Assembly (NCBI GenBank): GCA_016650445.1
Contig: JAENVS010000048.1
Location: 1 to 38,510 of the forward strand
From: Frankiaceae bacterium
GTDB taxonomy: Bacteria; Actinomycetota; Actinomycetes; Mycobacteriales; SCTD01
Direction: 5' to 3'
DNA: 38,510 nucleotides
Every line of letters begins with the position of its first letter. The first letter of the stretch is position 1. Shown one piece after another: positions 1-8,656 of the stretch. The position numbers and the translations under genes were made by a program. The notes beneath the pieces were generated by a model that saw only the letters and a list, made by a program, of their open reading frames with translations, had not been told where the DNA came from and made no database searches.

Positions 1-1928
1 CCGGCCTCGTCGCCGTCGAAGGTGAAGATCACCTCGCCGCGGAACTCGTCCTGGTCCATGAGCAGCCGACGGATCACCTGGATGTGGTCGGCGCCGAACG
101 CTGTGCCGCACGTCGCAACAGCAGTCGGTACGCCGGCGAGGTGCATCGCCATGACGTCGGTGTAGCCCTCGACGACGACGGCCTGCCGCCGCCGGGCGAT
201 CTCCTTCTTGGCCATGTCGACGCCGTACAGGACGTGGGACTTCTTGTAGATCGGTGTCTCGGGGCTGTTGAGGTACTTCGGGCCGTTGTCACCCTCGTGC
301 AGCCGCCGCGCGCCGAACCCGATGATGTCGCCGGTGATGTCGCGGATCGACCACATCAGCCGGCCGCGGAAGCGGTCGATCGGACCGCGCTGACCCTGCG
401 AGGCGAGCCCGGCGGTGACGAGCTCCTCGGCCGAGAACCCCTTGCCGCGCAGGTGCTTGACCATGTTGTCCCAGCCGTTCGGCGAGTAGCCGATGCCGAA
501 CTGCTCCGCCGCCGCCTCGTCGAAGCCGCGCTCGGCGAGGAACTTGCGGCCGATGATCGCCTCGTCGCCGGCGAGGTGCTCGACGAAGAACTCCTGAGCC
601 AGCTTGTGCGCCTCGACCAGCCGGGTGCGCTGCCCGATGTTGCGCCCGGTGCCGGAGCCGCCCTGCTCGTACTGCAGCTGTACGCCGTAACGGCCCGCGA
701 GCCGCTCGACCGCCTCCACGAACGACAGGTGCTCGGTGTTGCGGACGAACGTGATGACGTCGCCGCTTTCCCCACAGCCGAAGCAGTTCCCAGTGAGGAT
801 GTTGTCCTCAAGCACGAAGTTGTGCGTGCCGTCGACAACTGCGCAGAAGACCTCTTCGACCCGATCGGTCACTTCCACGCTCTTCACGACCCAGCCCCGG
901 CGTTCGTAGGCCTTGGGGTTGGACAGGTAACGCTCCCGGTGCACATCGATCAGAAAGAAGTGCTCCGTGAGGTCACTCGTCATGAGGCGGATGGAGTGGA
1001 GATCCGATGGCTCTTGACCAAACCCGTTTCGCGACTGAGTGGATATCCCGTACGTGCCAATGCCCAGACGGGCGCACAACTGCTCGACGAAGAGCAGATC
1101 CTTCAAATCCGCGGAGGCGAGAGTCGCGTCTCCGTCGTCGGCGACGCAGCCATCAGCCGCGAAATATCCGGCCAGCCACCCATACAAGTAGGACGGCAGC
1201 TCATCCAGGTTTGGTCGCTCATCCTTGAAGTACGCCGGCAAGTCGTACACCCGAGTGATGTCGGGAGCCACTTGGACAGCGCGCGAGTGCGGCAACCACT
1301 GGCGCATCGCCTCGTCGTTGGCGCCACACAGCTGAGCGATGGATCCATACGGGCCCCGTGTCCCGTCGCCGTACGTGAATCCTCGCGCGATACCGAACGG
1401 CGAGGGTCGGCTGGCGGGGTTCTTGACTCGCGTGTGCGGAAACGCGGAGGCCAGCCGGTCGCCGGCCTTCAGGTTCTTGGTCAGCCGCTCCGCACGGCCG
1501 CGACGGTCCTTGCCGGCCTTGACGAACCAGCGGTGCTCGTCAGTCGCGAAGAGCTCCTTCACCCTCCCGTTCCTGCCCAACGTGATCTTCATCAAGGGCT
1601 GTACGCCGAATGAGTAGAACGGCGCATCGGCCCATGCGGCGTGGCCCCTGGCCGGCGCCGTCAGAACGCGCACGGTCCGGCCAGCCAGCTCTCGGATCGG
1701 GATCGTCCCTTGATCCGTCAACACCCCCGTCTCGCCCGCGAGGCAGTGGAACATGTTCAACGCGGGGTTCACGTTGAACGACGGGGTCTTCTCGTCGTGG
1801 AAAGGGCACAGGCCCTTCAGGCGGCCACCGCCGGCCGACCGCAGCTGGACGCTCTCGCCGATGACGTCGGCGATCGCGGCGCGCTCACGCACCAGGACCA
1901 CGTCTTCGTCGCGGATGCGCCCGGCCAC
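1..1928 (-). CDS. dnaG: DNA primase DnaG, intein-containing, 3' part beyond the window
   Basis: Makes RNA primers at the replication fork together with the replicative helicase. The reading frame is open from a GTG at 1928 (AGGAGG four bases upstream) to the left edge, so the C-terminal part is missing. Residues 1-61 are the start of the CHC2 zinc domain: Cys41-Pro-Phe-His44, then EKTPSF. Residues 62-381 are an intein (separate entry). The zinc domain resumes at Cys382 with CFGCGESGD, so the spliced protein would have the expected Cys-His-Cys-Cys set. Next come the RNA-polymerase domain and the TOPRIM motifs [10 protein letters not shown] (catalytic Glu) and FDGDEAG (DxD). Family and start are certain. 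In many actinomycetes dnaG lies next to dgt; here three plus-strand genes separate them. Confidence 0.96.
   Translation of the reverse strand, partial: MAGRIRDEDVVLVRERAAIADVIGESVQLRSAGGGRLKGLCPFHDEKTPSFNVNPALNMFHCLAGETGVLTDQGTIPIRELAGRTVRVLTAPARGHAAWADAPFYSFGVQPLMKITLGRNGRVKELFATDEHRWFVKAGKDRRGRAERLTKNLKAGDRLASAFPHTRVKNPASRPSPFGIARGFTYGDGTRGPYGSIAQLCGANDEAMRQWLPHSRAVQVAPDITRVYDLPAYFKDERPNLDELPSYLYGWLAGYFAADGCVADDGDATLASADLKDLLFVEQLCARLGIGTYGISTQSRNGFGQEPSDLHSIRLMTSDLTEHFFLIDVHRERYLSNPKAYERRGWVVKSVEVTDRVEEVFCAVVDGTHNFVLEDNILTGNCFGCGESGDVITFVRNTEHLSFVEAVERLAGRYGVQLQYEQGGSGTGRNIGQRTRLVEAHKLAQEFFVEHLAGDEAIIGRKFLAERGFDEAAAEQFGIGYSPNGWDNMVKHLRGKGFSAEELVTAGLASQGQRGPIDRFRGRLMWSIRDITGDIIGFGARRLHEGDNGPKYLNSPETPIYKKSHVLYGVDMAKKEIARRRQAVVVEGYTDVMAMHLAGVPTAVATCGTAFGADHIQVIRRLLMDQDEFRGEVIFTFDGDEA
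786..1745 (-). mobile_element. Intein with LAGLIDADG homing endonuclease motifs, inside the DnaG zinc domain
   Basis: A 320-residue in-frame insertion with no stop codon, absent from ordinary DnaG, whose motif reads FHCFGCG. Seen in sequence: block A at residues 1-10 ([10 protein letters not shown], Cys1 nucleophile); block B with T68-D-E-H71; first LAGLIDADG-type motif [12 protein letters not shown] with Asp127; block D-like LPAYFKDE; second motif [13 protein letters not shown] with Asp198; block F with His308 ([10 protein letters not shown]); last residue Asn320 followed by extein Cys+1. The residue before Asn is Gly, where most inteins have His. Rows 901-1080 and 1141-1200 count to about 57-63% GC, against 65-75% in extein rows 541-720, fitting horizontal origin. 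From family knowledge it should excise itself by protein splicing; the two acidic LAGLIDADG motifs suggest a homing endonuclease that may still work. Splicing activity itself is inferred. Confidence 0.95.
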
Positions 1929-2073
1929 CCGACCTCCTGACTCCCCCGGCTGCACGCCGAACGCTCGCGGGCGGCTTGGGGGAAGGGCCCGATGGCGCAG
2001 TCTAGGCCCGCCGGGGATCACCTCGGTGGGCGTTCTGCCCGCTTGTGCACCGCCGCTGGGGCAGGATCCGACC

Positions 2074-2532
2074 ATGGTGGCTCAGCCGTCGTACTGGCCG
2101 GTCGTAGACCTGCGCCTCACGACCGGCGACGTGAGCCTCCGACCGGTGGTCGAGACCGACCTGGACCTGCTGGCGTCGCTGCTGCCCGACGACGTGGAGC
2201 TCGACCCGGAAGCGCCGCGCCCGTTCGGGCTGACCGGCAGCTCGCAACGCGCCGTCGTGGTCCATCAGGAGTACTGGCGGCACCGTGGCGCGTGGACGCC
2301 GTCGGCCTGGCGGCTGCCGTTCCTGGTGCTCCTCGACAAGCAGCCGGTCGGCATGCAGGAGCTCGAGGGCAAGGACGACTTCCTCGCGGATCGCACCGTC
2401 GACTCGAGCTCGTGGCTCGTCGCGAGCGCCCGCGGTCGCGGCATCGGCAAGGCCATGCGGGCGGCCGTCCTCTCGCTGGCCTTCGACGGCCTCGACGCCT
2501 GCCGCCACCTGTTCGGTCCCGTCCTACCCTGA
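2074..2532 (+). pseudogene. GNAT-family N-acetyltransferase, probably 3'-truncated
   Basis: Starts at ATG 2074 with an AGGA about eight bases upstream and gives 152 residues. The N-terminal part reads like a RimJ/RimL-type GNAT ([11 protein letters not shown], then a mid-protein [17 protein letters not shown] strand), followed by the acetyl-CoA loop [15 protein letters not shown] (pattern R-G-x-G-x-G/A). These proteins normally continue about 40 residues with a DNxxSxxVxxxLGY-type segment. Here the frame ends at GPVLP soon after the helix following the loop, four bases before the next start codon. I infer that a deletion joined this gene to the acyl-CoA dehydrogenase. A short but functional protein cannot be excluded. 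It is divergent from dnaG across 145 bp with no recognised site. Confidence 0.65.
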
Positions 2533-2536
2533 GCGC

Positions 2537-4309
2537 ATGGCCTCGCTGCTGCTGTCCCGCCGTGACCTGGACTTCTTGCTGTACGAGTGGCTCGACGTCG
2601 AGCTGCTCACCAAGCGACCGCGGTACGCCGAGCACTCCCGCGAGACGTTCGACAGCGTGCTCGACCTGAGCGAGCAGATGGCCACCAAGCACTTCCGGCC
2701 GCACAACAAGAAGAGCGACGCCAACGAGCCGAGCTTCGACGGCACGACAGTGCATCTCATCCCGGAGATCAAGCAGGCTCTGGATGTCTTCGGGCTGAGC
2801 GGCCTGATCGCCGGCGCAATGGACGAGTCGATCGGCGGCATGCAGCTGCCCAGCGTCGTGGCCGGTGCCTGCTTCGCGTGGTTCCAGGCCGCCAACGTCG
2901 GCACCGCGTCGTACCCCTTCCTCACGATCGGCAACGCCAACCTGCTGCAGAAGTACGGCACGCCGGAGATCGTCGATGCCTACGTCCGCCCCATGGTGGA
3001 GGGTCGCTTCTTTGGAACCATGTGCCTCTCGGAACCGCAGGCCGGATCGTCGCTGTCCGACGTCACGACGCGCGCCGAGCCGCAGGACGACGGCACATAC
3101 CGGATCTTCGGCAACAAGATGTGGATCTCCGGCGGCGAGCACGAGCTCAGTGACAACATCGTCCACCTCGTCCTCGCGAAGATCCCGGGTGGGCCGCCGG
3201 GCGTGAAGGGCATCTCGCTGTTCGTCGTACCGAAGCACGTCGTGGAGACGGGCGAGCGCAACGACGTCGTGCTGGCCGGGCTCAACCACAAGATGGGTTT
3301 TCGCGGTACGACGAACACGTTGCTCAACTTCGGCGAGGGCGTGCACCGGCCGGGCGGTCAGCCGGGTGCGGTGGGCTTCCTGGTCGGCGAGCAGCACCGC
3401 GGGCTGGCCTACATGTTCACGATGATGAACGAGGCCCGCATCGGCGTGGGCTCGGGCGCGATGGCACTCGGTTACACCGGCTACCTGCAGTCGTTGGACT
3501 ACGCGCGCACCCGGCCGCAGGGCCGGCCGATCGCGTCGAAGGACCCGACGCAGCCGCAGGTGCCGATCATCGAGCACGCCGACGTCAAGCGGATGCTGCT
3601 CGCCCAGAAGTCGTACGTCGAAGGCGCACTGGCGCTGCTGCTCTACTGCAACCGGTTGGTCGACGAGGAGAAGACGGCGGAGACCGAGGAGGAGCGCGCG
3701 AAGGCGACGCTTCTGCTCGACGTACTCACTCCCATCGCGAAGAGCTGGCCGTCGCAGTGGTGCCTCGAGGCCAACAGCCTCGCCATCCAGGTCCTGGGCG
3801 GCTACGGCTACACCCGCGAGTACGACGTCGAGCAGCTCTACCGCGACAACCGCCTCAACCCGATCCACGAGGGCACCCACGGCATCCAGGGCCTCGACCT
3901 CCTCGGCCGCAAGGTCGTCATGCAGGGCGGAGCCGGCCTGACGCTGCTGCACGAGACCGTCACAGCGACGATCCACCGTGCCGGCGCCGAGCGAAGCGAG
4001 GTCGCCTCGTTGCGCGCAGCGATCGACCGCGTCGTCGAGGTGACCGCCGCTCTCTGGTCCACCGGCGACGTCGAGACCGCGCTCGCGAACTCCACCGTCT
4101 ACCTGGAAGCCGTCGGCCACGTGGTGCTGGCCTGGATCTGGCTCGAGCAGCTGCTGGCCACCGAGGGCCGCGAGGGCGAGTTCTACGACGGCAAGCGGCA
4201 GGCCGCGCGGTACTTCTTCCGCTACGAGCTGCCCAAGACCGGCCCGATGCTCGACCTGCTGGCCAGCCTGGACCGGACAACGGTGGAGATGTCCGACACC
4301 TGGTTCTAG
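2537..4309 (+). CDS. Acyl-CoA dehydrogenase, DmdC-like long form
   Basis: FAD-dependent alpha,beta-dehydrogenation of an acyl-CoA thioester in the cytoplasm. At 590 residues it is longer than classical acyl-CoA dehydrogenases (about 380-400) and matches the size of the 3-methylmercaptopropionyl-CoA dehydrogenase (DmdC)-like branch, which carries a C-terminal extension. Visible motifs: CLSEPQAGSS and KMWISGGEHE (FAD/substrate region), RIGVGSGAMALGY, and IHEGTHGIQGLDLLGRK with Glu445 at the position of the DmdC catalytic base. ATG 2537 is chosen because the family's N-terminus begins here; the open frame extends upstream only as a shadow of the GNAT gene. Substrate is unknown; no other DMSP genes are nearby, so I would not call it dmdC. 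Confidence 0.9.
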   Translation: MASLLLSRRDLDFLLYEWLDVELLTKRPRYAEHSRETFDSVLDLSEQMATKHFRPHNKKSDANEPSFDGTTVHLIPEIKQALDVFGLSGLIAGAMDESIGGMQLPSVVAGACFAWFQAANVGTASYPFLTIGNANLLQKYGTPEIVDAYVRPMVEGRFFGTMCLSEPQAGSSLSDVTTRAEPQDDGTYRIFGNKMWISGGEHELSDNIVHLVLAKIPGGPPGVKGISLFVVPKHVVETGERNDVVLAGLNHKMGFRGTTNTLLNFGEGVHRPGGQPGAVGFLVGEQHRGLAYMFTMMNEARIGVGSGAMALGYTGYLQSLDYARTRPQGRPIASKDPTQPQVPIIEHADVKRMLLAQKSYVEGALALLLYCNRLVDEEKTAETEEERAKATLLLDVLTPIAKSWPSQWCLEANSLAIQVLGGYGYTREYDVEQLYRDNRLNPIHEGTHGIQGLDLLGRKVVMQGGAGLTLLHETVTATIHRAGAERSEVASLRAAIDRVVEVTAALWSTGDVETALANSTVYLEAVGHVVLAWIWLEQLLATEGREGEFYDGKRQAARYFFRYELPKTGPMLDLLASLDRTTVEMSDTWF

Positions 4310-4312
4310 GCA

Positions 4313-4344
4313 GGGATCATTCGGGGTACGCCGAATCCTGTCCC
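4313..4344 (+). terminator. Hairpin after the acyl-CoA dehydrogenase gene
   Basis: Perfect 6-bp stem ATTCGG/CCGAAT around a six-base loop (4319-4336). It can be extended by GGGA/TCCC across a small internal loop, 4 bases past the stop codon. There is no T-run, so it is at most a GC-type terminator. Confidence 0.4.
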
Positions 4345-4397
4345 CGAGACAGTCGTTGATCATGCACGGGCGCCTGGGCCCAGAGCGAAGGAGAGTC

Positions 4398-5270
4398 GTG
4401 ACGCAGCCACGCCGCGTGCTCGCACTCCTCGTCGTCGCTGCCCTGGCCGTTCTCGCTGCGCCCGCGGGCGCCGCACCGGGGGCCGGCGTCTCGGCCACCA
4501 TCGCGACGCCCTACGGCGGGCAGGTCCGCACCTTCAACGTCTACGTCGCCCCCCGCGTCCCGGCTCAGGTGCCGGTGCCGGTGATCTTCGTGCTGCACGG
4601 CCTCTACCTCGACCCAGCCAGCGCCGAGGCGAGCGCCGGGCTCGACGCGATCGCCGACAGCCAGGACGTCGCCCTCGTCTACCCCTCCGGCTTCCAGGGC
4701 AGCTGGAACGCCGGCACCTGCTGCGGCGACAGCCACGCGACGAACACCGACGACGTCGGCTTCCTCGTGCACGTCCTCGGACTGGTGCGCCAGATCCGCC
4801 CGATCGACCTCGACCGCGTCTACCTCGCCGGCTTCTCCAACGGCGGGATGATGGCGCTCAAGGCGGTCTGTCAGCGGCCCGACGTGTTCGCCGCGGCCGT
4901 GTCGGTGGCGGGGTCGCTGCAGGCACCCTGCACCGGTCGCCGGCCGGTCAACGCGATGATCATCCACGGCATGCGGGACACGACGGTTCCGTACGGCGGC
5001 CAGCGCTACAGCACCTTCCTGGGTGTGCCGCTGACGTCCGCGCCGGTGTCCGCCGCCCGCCTCGCCGCACGGTCGTCCTGCACCGTCAACCGCGTCACGG
5101 CCGCGAAGCGCTACCTCCGTCGCGACTACGCCGGCTGCGCGGAGCGGACCGACGTGCAACTGCTCAGTGTCCCGGCCATGGGTCACCGCTGGCCAAACGC
5201 TCAGCACGACGGCGTCGACGGCGGCGCGCTGACGTGGACGTTCCTGCGCGCCCAGTACCGCTTGGGCTGA
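4398..5270 (+). CDS. Secreted PHB-depolymerase / feruloyl-esterase-type alpha/beta hydrolase
   Basis: Probably hydrolyses ester bonds of an extracellular substrate. GTG 4398 is preferred over the upstream ATG 4356 because AAGGAGA lies just before it and a signal peptide follows directly: basic residues, then ALLVVAALAVLAAPAGA, cleavage near residue 25. The mature domain has the esterase nucleophile elbow AGFSNGGMM with Ser147, Asp194 in HGMRDTTVPY and His263 in MGHRWPN. The CC-G-D segment (GTCCGDSHATNTDD) is typical of the LpqP/PHB depolymerase family (Esterase_phb). Size (290 residues) fits. The 3' end faces the dgt stop across 18 bp. The substrate cannot be read from sequence. Confidence 0.88.
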   Translation: MTQPRRVLALLVVAALAVLAAPAGAAPGAGVSATIATPYGGQVRTFNVYVAPRVPAQVPVPVIFVLHGLYLDPASAEASAGLDAIADSQDVALVYPSGFQGSWNAGTCCGDSHATNTDDVGFLVHVLGLVRQIRPIDLDRVYLAGFSNGGMMALKAVCQRPDVFAAAVSVAGSLQAPCTGRRPVNAMIIHGMRDTTVPYGGQRYSTFLGVPLTSAPVSAARLAARSSCTVNRVTAAKRYLRRDYAGCAERTDVQLLSVPAMGHRWPNAQHDGVDGGALTWTFLRAQYRLG

Positions 5271-5288
5271 TCGGGCTCAGCCCAGCCG

Positions 5289-6488
5289 CTATCTCAGCCG
5301 CTCGTGCAGCGCGGCTGCCGCCGCGTCGGTCAGCCCGGCGACCTGGTCCACGACCACGCGCAACCGCGCCGCGTCATCCGACGCGGAACGCCAGGCCTCG
5401 GCATATGCCGGCTCGAGCGGCTCCGGTGCCCCGTCGGCAAGCAGCGCGACGAGCTCGGCGACGATCTCGCGCTCGCGCTCCTGTACCAGCCGCACTCCGG
5501 GCCGGTCCATCACGTAGCGGGCGGTCACGGCCTTGAGCACAGCGCACTCCGCCCGGCTCTCGGGCGGGACGACGAGGTCGGCGTCGTAGCGCGAGAGCGG
5601 GCCGTCGCCGTACGAAGCGCGGGTGTTGTCCTCGGCGGCGCGGCAGAACCGCCCGATCAGGGAGCTGGTCGCCTCCTTCAGCGCGACCTGCGCGCCCGCA
5701 GACCCGTCGTAGGCCTTGGGCCACCACGGCTGACCGAGCAGCTCGGCCAACGCACCGTCGAGGTCGTGCGCCGGCGCATCGGAGTAGAGACTGGCGGCGA
5801 GGTAGGCGATCTCCTCGCGATCGCGCCCGAGCGCCTCCAGCGGGATCAGTCCGGCGACGACTCCGTCCTCGAGGTCATGCACGGAGTAGGCGACGTCGTC
5901 CGCCCAGTCCATGACCTGCGTCTCCAGGCAGCGGCGGCTTTCCGGTGCTCCACGCCGCAGCCAGGCGAAGACGGCGAGGTCGTCGTCGTACACGCCGTAC
6001 TTCGGTCCGCTTGATGAGGGGCCCTTGGACCAGGGGTACTTCGTGGCCGCGTCGAGAGTCGCCCTGGTGAGGTTCAGCCCCGCGCCGGGCACCTTCACCT
6101 CGAGTCGGGTCAGCAGCCGCAGCGACTGCGCGTTGCCCTCGAAGCCGCCACAGCCCTTGGCCGCCTCGTCGAGCGCAGCCTCACCGTTGTGTCCGTACGG
6201 CGGGTGCCCGAGGTCGTGCGCGAGGCAGGCTGCATCGACGAGATCGGGATCGCAACCGAGGGCCGCGCCGAGCTCGCGCCCCACCTGCGCGCACTCGAGC
6301 GAGTGGGTCAGCCGGGTCCGCGGGACGCTGGCACTGCTCGGCTCGACAACTTGCGTCTTGCCCGCGAGCCGACGCAACGCGCTCGAGTGCAGCACCCTGG
6401 CGCGGTCGCGCTGGAAGGCACCGCGTCCCGATCGCGATGGTGCTTCCGGGACCAGCCGCTCCGCGTCGCGATCGTCGTAACCAGGCAT
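5289..6488 (-). CDS. dgt: Deoxyguanosinetriphosphate triphosphohydrolase-like HD protein
   Basis: HD-superfamily metal-dependent hydrolase that cleaves dNTPs to deoxynucleoside and triphosphate, influencing dNTP pools. At 399 residues it matches the dGTPase-like type found in actinomycetes. Motifs: [20 protein letters not shown] near the N-terminus, RTRLTHSLE (first His), [16 protein letters not shown] (HD pair) and [16 protein letters not shown] (late Asp). ATG 6488 (MPGYDDRD) is chosen because family members start just before a tyrosine/aspartate-rich segment; an upstream ATG at 6518 falls inside an inverted repeat. It lies downstream of the nitronate monooxygenase gene on the same strand. 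Dgt often neighbours dnaG, and proximity is kept here. Confidence 0.93.
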   Translation of the reverse strand: MPGYDDRDAERLVPEAPSRSGRGAFQRDRARVLHSSALRRLAGKTQVVEPSSASVPRTRLTHSLECAQVGRELGAALGCDPDLVDAACLAHDLGHPPYGHNGEAALDEAAKGCGGFEGNAQSLRLLTRLEVKVPGAGLNLTRATLDAATKYPWSKGPSSSGPKYGVYDDDLAVFAWLRRGAPESRRCLETQVMDWADDVAYSVHDLEDGVVAGLIPLEALGRDREEIAYLAASLYSDAPAHDLDGALAELLGQPWWPKAYDGSAGAQVALKEATSSLIGRFCRAAEDNTRASYGDGPLSRYDADLVVPPESRAECAVLKAVTARYVMDRPGVRLVQEREREIVAELVALLADGAPEPLEPAYAEAWRSASDDAARLRVVVDQVAGLTDAAAAALHERLR

Positions 6489-6515
6489 CGCCACGAGCGT
6501 ACGGCCAGCGACCCT

Positions 6516-6571
6516 CAAGATCTTCGGGGATCTGCCGGTGCTATAGCCCCTGCAGATCCGCGAAGATCTTG
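6516..6571. repeat. 20-bp inverted repeat between the NMO-like gene and dgt
   Basis: Arms 6516-6535 and 6552-6571 are complementary at 19 of 20 positions, around a 16-base loop, and nearly fill the 84-bp gap. Each arm contains AAGATCTTCG-type sequence. No T-tract follows in either direction. It may be a terminator, a dispersed palindromic element or a protein site; the sequence alone does not decide. Confidence 0.75.
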
Positions 6572-6572
6572 C

Positions 6573-7517
6573 TCAGCCCAACGCGGAGACCAGCTCTCGT
6601 ACGACGTCGGCCGCCGATCGCACATCGCGGATCTCGCCGACGCCGGTGCCGGCGTACATCGCCATGGCTGCGATCTCACCCTCGACCTGTCGGCTCGGGG
6701 TCGACACGTCGAACCGCGCCATCGCCTCGCGGCCGCGGGCCCGCATGACGTGCCCGACAACCTCCCCGTCGAAGTTCTCGGCCGCGTCGAGCGCTGATCG
6801 CAGCACCCGGTGCGGGGCGTCCGGCCACCCGCCGGAGAACGCCTCCGTCAGCACGGTGTCGTCGCCGGACTGAGCGTCGACAAGGGCTTGCAGGTACACC
6901 GGATGCCCACGCGACTCCGTGGTCGCCACGAAGCGCGTGCCTACGCGGGCGCCCGCTGCGCCGGCCGCGATGACAGTCGCCACCTGCTGTGCCGTCCCGA
7001 TCCCGCCGGCAACGACCACCGGCAGCGACACCTTCGCGAGGACCGCGTCCAGGAGCTGGTCGCGCGGCGTCGTACCGCGCACGTGACCGCCGGCCTCGAC
7101 GCCCTGCACGATCACGACGTCGCAACCCGCGTCGGCCGCTGCGACTGCCGCGTCGACGGTGCCCACCTGCCACGCCATGAGTGCGCCACCCGATCGGCGG
7201 GCCCGGTCGACGATCGCCGCGTCGGGTGCGGTCCAGAACACCTCGACCAGCCGCAGCCGCGTCGCGGCCTCCTCGAAGGTGGCGAGGTCGTCGTGCAGCC
7301 AGTGGCCGAAGAACCCCATGCCGACGGCTCCGTCGCCCGCAACCGACAGCGCCTGCGTCATCCGCTCCGTCGACGGCTCGAGGTCGAACTCGCAGAGCAT
7401 TCCCAGCGCCCCGGCTGCCGCGACCGCACCGGCCAGCTCGGGTCCGGCCACGCCGCCCATCGCTGCCTGTTGCAGCGGGTACCGGCAACCGACCAGTCGC
7501 GTGAACGAGGTCTCCAC
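6573..7517 (-). CDS. Nitronate monooxygenase-family flavoprotein
   Basis: FMN-dependent TIM-barrel enzyme of the 2-nitropropane dioxygenase/nitronate monooxygenase family, which oxidises alkyl nitronates; the family also holds enoyl reductase-like members, so the real substrate is open. Visible: RYPLQQAAMGGV at the N-terminus (FMN phosphate region), VIVQGVEAGGHVRG with the conserved His, LPVVVAGGIGT and GARVGTRFVAT phosphate-binding loops, and YAGTGVGEI near the end. It is 314 residues from GTG 7517. It follows rsgA by 10 bp and is probably cotranscribed with it; no Shine-Dalgarno is obvious, in keeping with translational coupling. Confidence 0.85.
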   Translation of the reverse strand: METSFTRLVGCRYPLQQAAMGGVAGPELAGAVAAAGALGMLCEFDLEPSTERMTQALSVAGDGAVGMGFFGHWLHDDLATFEEAATRLRLVEVFWTAPDAAIVDRARRSGGALMAWQVGTVDAAVAAADAGCDVVIVQGVEAGGHVRGTTPRDQLLDAVLAKVSLPVVVAGGIGTAQQVATVIAAGAAGARVGTRFVATTESRGHPVYLQALVDAQSGDDTVLTEAFSGGWPDAPHRVLRSALDAAENFDGEVVGHVMRARGREAMARFDVSTPSRQVEGEIAAMAMYAGTGVGEIRDVRSAADVVRELVSALG

Positions 7518-7527
7518 GAAGGCGATG

Positions 7528-8538
7528 CTAGGGGCGGCCGCGGTACAGGTTCCGCTGCCACTTGGAGATCGCCTTCCACTTCTGGCGCTCCTCGGCGCGC
7601 AGCCGCGCATCGCCACGTCTCGCCTGGAAAGCCAGCTCGCGCTGGAGCTTGCGCCAGGAGTCGACCCGCTCCTGCGTGATGTCGCCCGCCTCGACGCTGG
7701 CGGCAATGGCACACCCCGGCTCACCGTTGTGGTGGCAGTCTGCGAACCGGCAGGCGCTCGCGAGCTCCTCCACCTCGGCGAACGCCCGTGCCAGGCCCTC
7801 CTCGGCGGCCGCGTGCAGCGCGACACCACGCAGCCCCGGGGTGTCGACGATGACGGCGCGGTTCGGCAGCACGATGAGCTCCCGGTGGCTCGTCGTGTGG
7901 CGGCCCTTGCCGTCGACGTCGCGGATGTCGCCTGTCGCCATCACAGATGCCCCCGCCAGCGCGTTGACGAGCGTCGACTTGCCCGCTCCCGACGTACCGA
8001 GCAGGGCGAGGGTCGTGCCTTCGGTCAGGTAGATCTCCAGCGCGGCGAGGTCGCCGTTGGTGGCCGAGACCGCGATGACGTCCGCCCCCGGTGCATGTGG
8101 CAGCACGGTGTCGATGGCGGCGTGGGGATCAGCGCACAGGTCGGACTTCGTGAGCACGACGACCGGCGTCGCACCGCTCTCCCACGACAACGTGAGCAGC
8201 CGCTCGATCCGGCGCACCGGCGGCGGCCCGGTGAGGGCTGCGCAGATCAGCACCACGTCGACGTTGGCGGCGAGCGGCTGCGCGGTGCTCGTGCCAGACG
8301 ACGCACCACGCGCGAGCAGCGTCCGACGCGGCAGCACGGCGTGCACGGCGTCGTCAGTCACGGCGAGCCAGTCGCCGACGGTCGGGGCGTCGAGCGGGTC
8401 GTGCGGCGCCGGCAGCGCGGGCAGTCGCAGGTGGCCGGTGTCCGTCAGGACGTCGTAGGCGGAGCGGTCGACTCGCGCGAGGCGAGCCAGGAAGGTCTCG
8501 TCAGGAAGGACGAGGTCGAGCGGGGAGCCAGGCAGCAC
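7528..8538 (-). CDS. rsgA: Small-subunit ribosome biogenesis GTPase RsgA
   Basis: Circularly permuted GTPase that helps late maturation of the 30S subunit. The motifs appear in permuted order: TKSDL (G4), VSA (G5), GTSGAGKSTLVN (G1/P-loop), then VDTPGLRG (G3). The C-terminal zinc knuckle is CRFADCHHNGEPGC with the usual Cys-Cys-His-Cys ligands. The N-terminal OB domain occupies roughly residues 1-90. Length (336) is normal. GTG 8538 has GGAAGG eight bases upstream. The 118-bp gap upstream separates it from the anchored Asp-box protein gene on the same strand. Confidence 0.95.
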   Translation of the reverse strand: MLPGSPLDLVLPDETFLARLARVDRSAYDVLTDTGHLRLPALPAPHDPLDAPTVGDWLAVTDDAVHAVLPRRTLLARGASSGTSTAQPLAANVDVVLICAALTGPPPVRRIERLLTLSWESGATPVVVLTKSDLCADPHAAIDTVLPHAPGADVIAVSATNGDLAALEIYLTEGTTLALLGTSGAGKSTLVNALAGASVMATGDIRDVDGKGRHTTSHRELIVLPNRAVIVDTPGLRGVALHAAAEEGLARAFAEVEELASACRFADCHHNGEPGCAIAASVEAGDITQERVDSWRKLQRELAFQARRGDARLRAEERQKWKAISKWQRNLYRGRP

Positions 8539-8656
8539 GGCAGTGCCTTCCGGAGAGGAGGGATGGGGTCATGCGAAAGACCGCCATGAACCTCACCCCC
8601 TTCCGCTCGAACGACTGCCCGCAGGCTACGTCCGTGCGCCCGGGCGCGCTAACCCT

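Noticed and set aside
1..1928. dnaG as a broken gene, because its two parts look separate
   Set aside because: Base-by-base reading shows one uninterrupted frame through the insertion, with intein motifs at both ends.
1929..2073. Possible tRNA-like sequence in the dnaG-GNAT gap
   Set aside because: A few GGCGCAG-type bases resemble a D-arm, but no acceptor or T-arm can be folded.
2537..4309. Naming the dehydrogenase dmdC
   Set aside because: Only overall length and the HEGTHGIQ motif support it. No DMSP-pathway genes are nearby, so the substrate is unknown.
2117..4501. A 794-codon minus-strand frame opposite the acyl-CoA dehydrogenase
   Set aside because: Its Arg/Val/Leu/Asp-rich translation has no family motifs. 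The plus strand carries a clear dehydrogenase.
6489..6518. Upstream ATG 6518 as the dgt start
   Set aside because: It lies inside the inverted repeat and adds ten residues not expected in the family. ATG 6488 gives the normal N-terminus.
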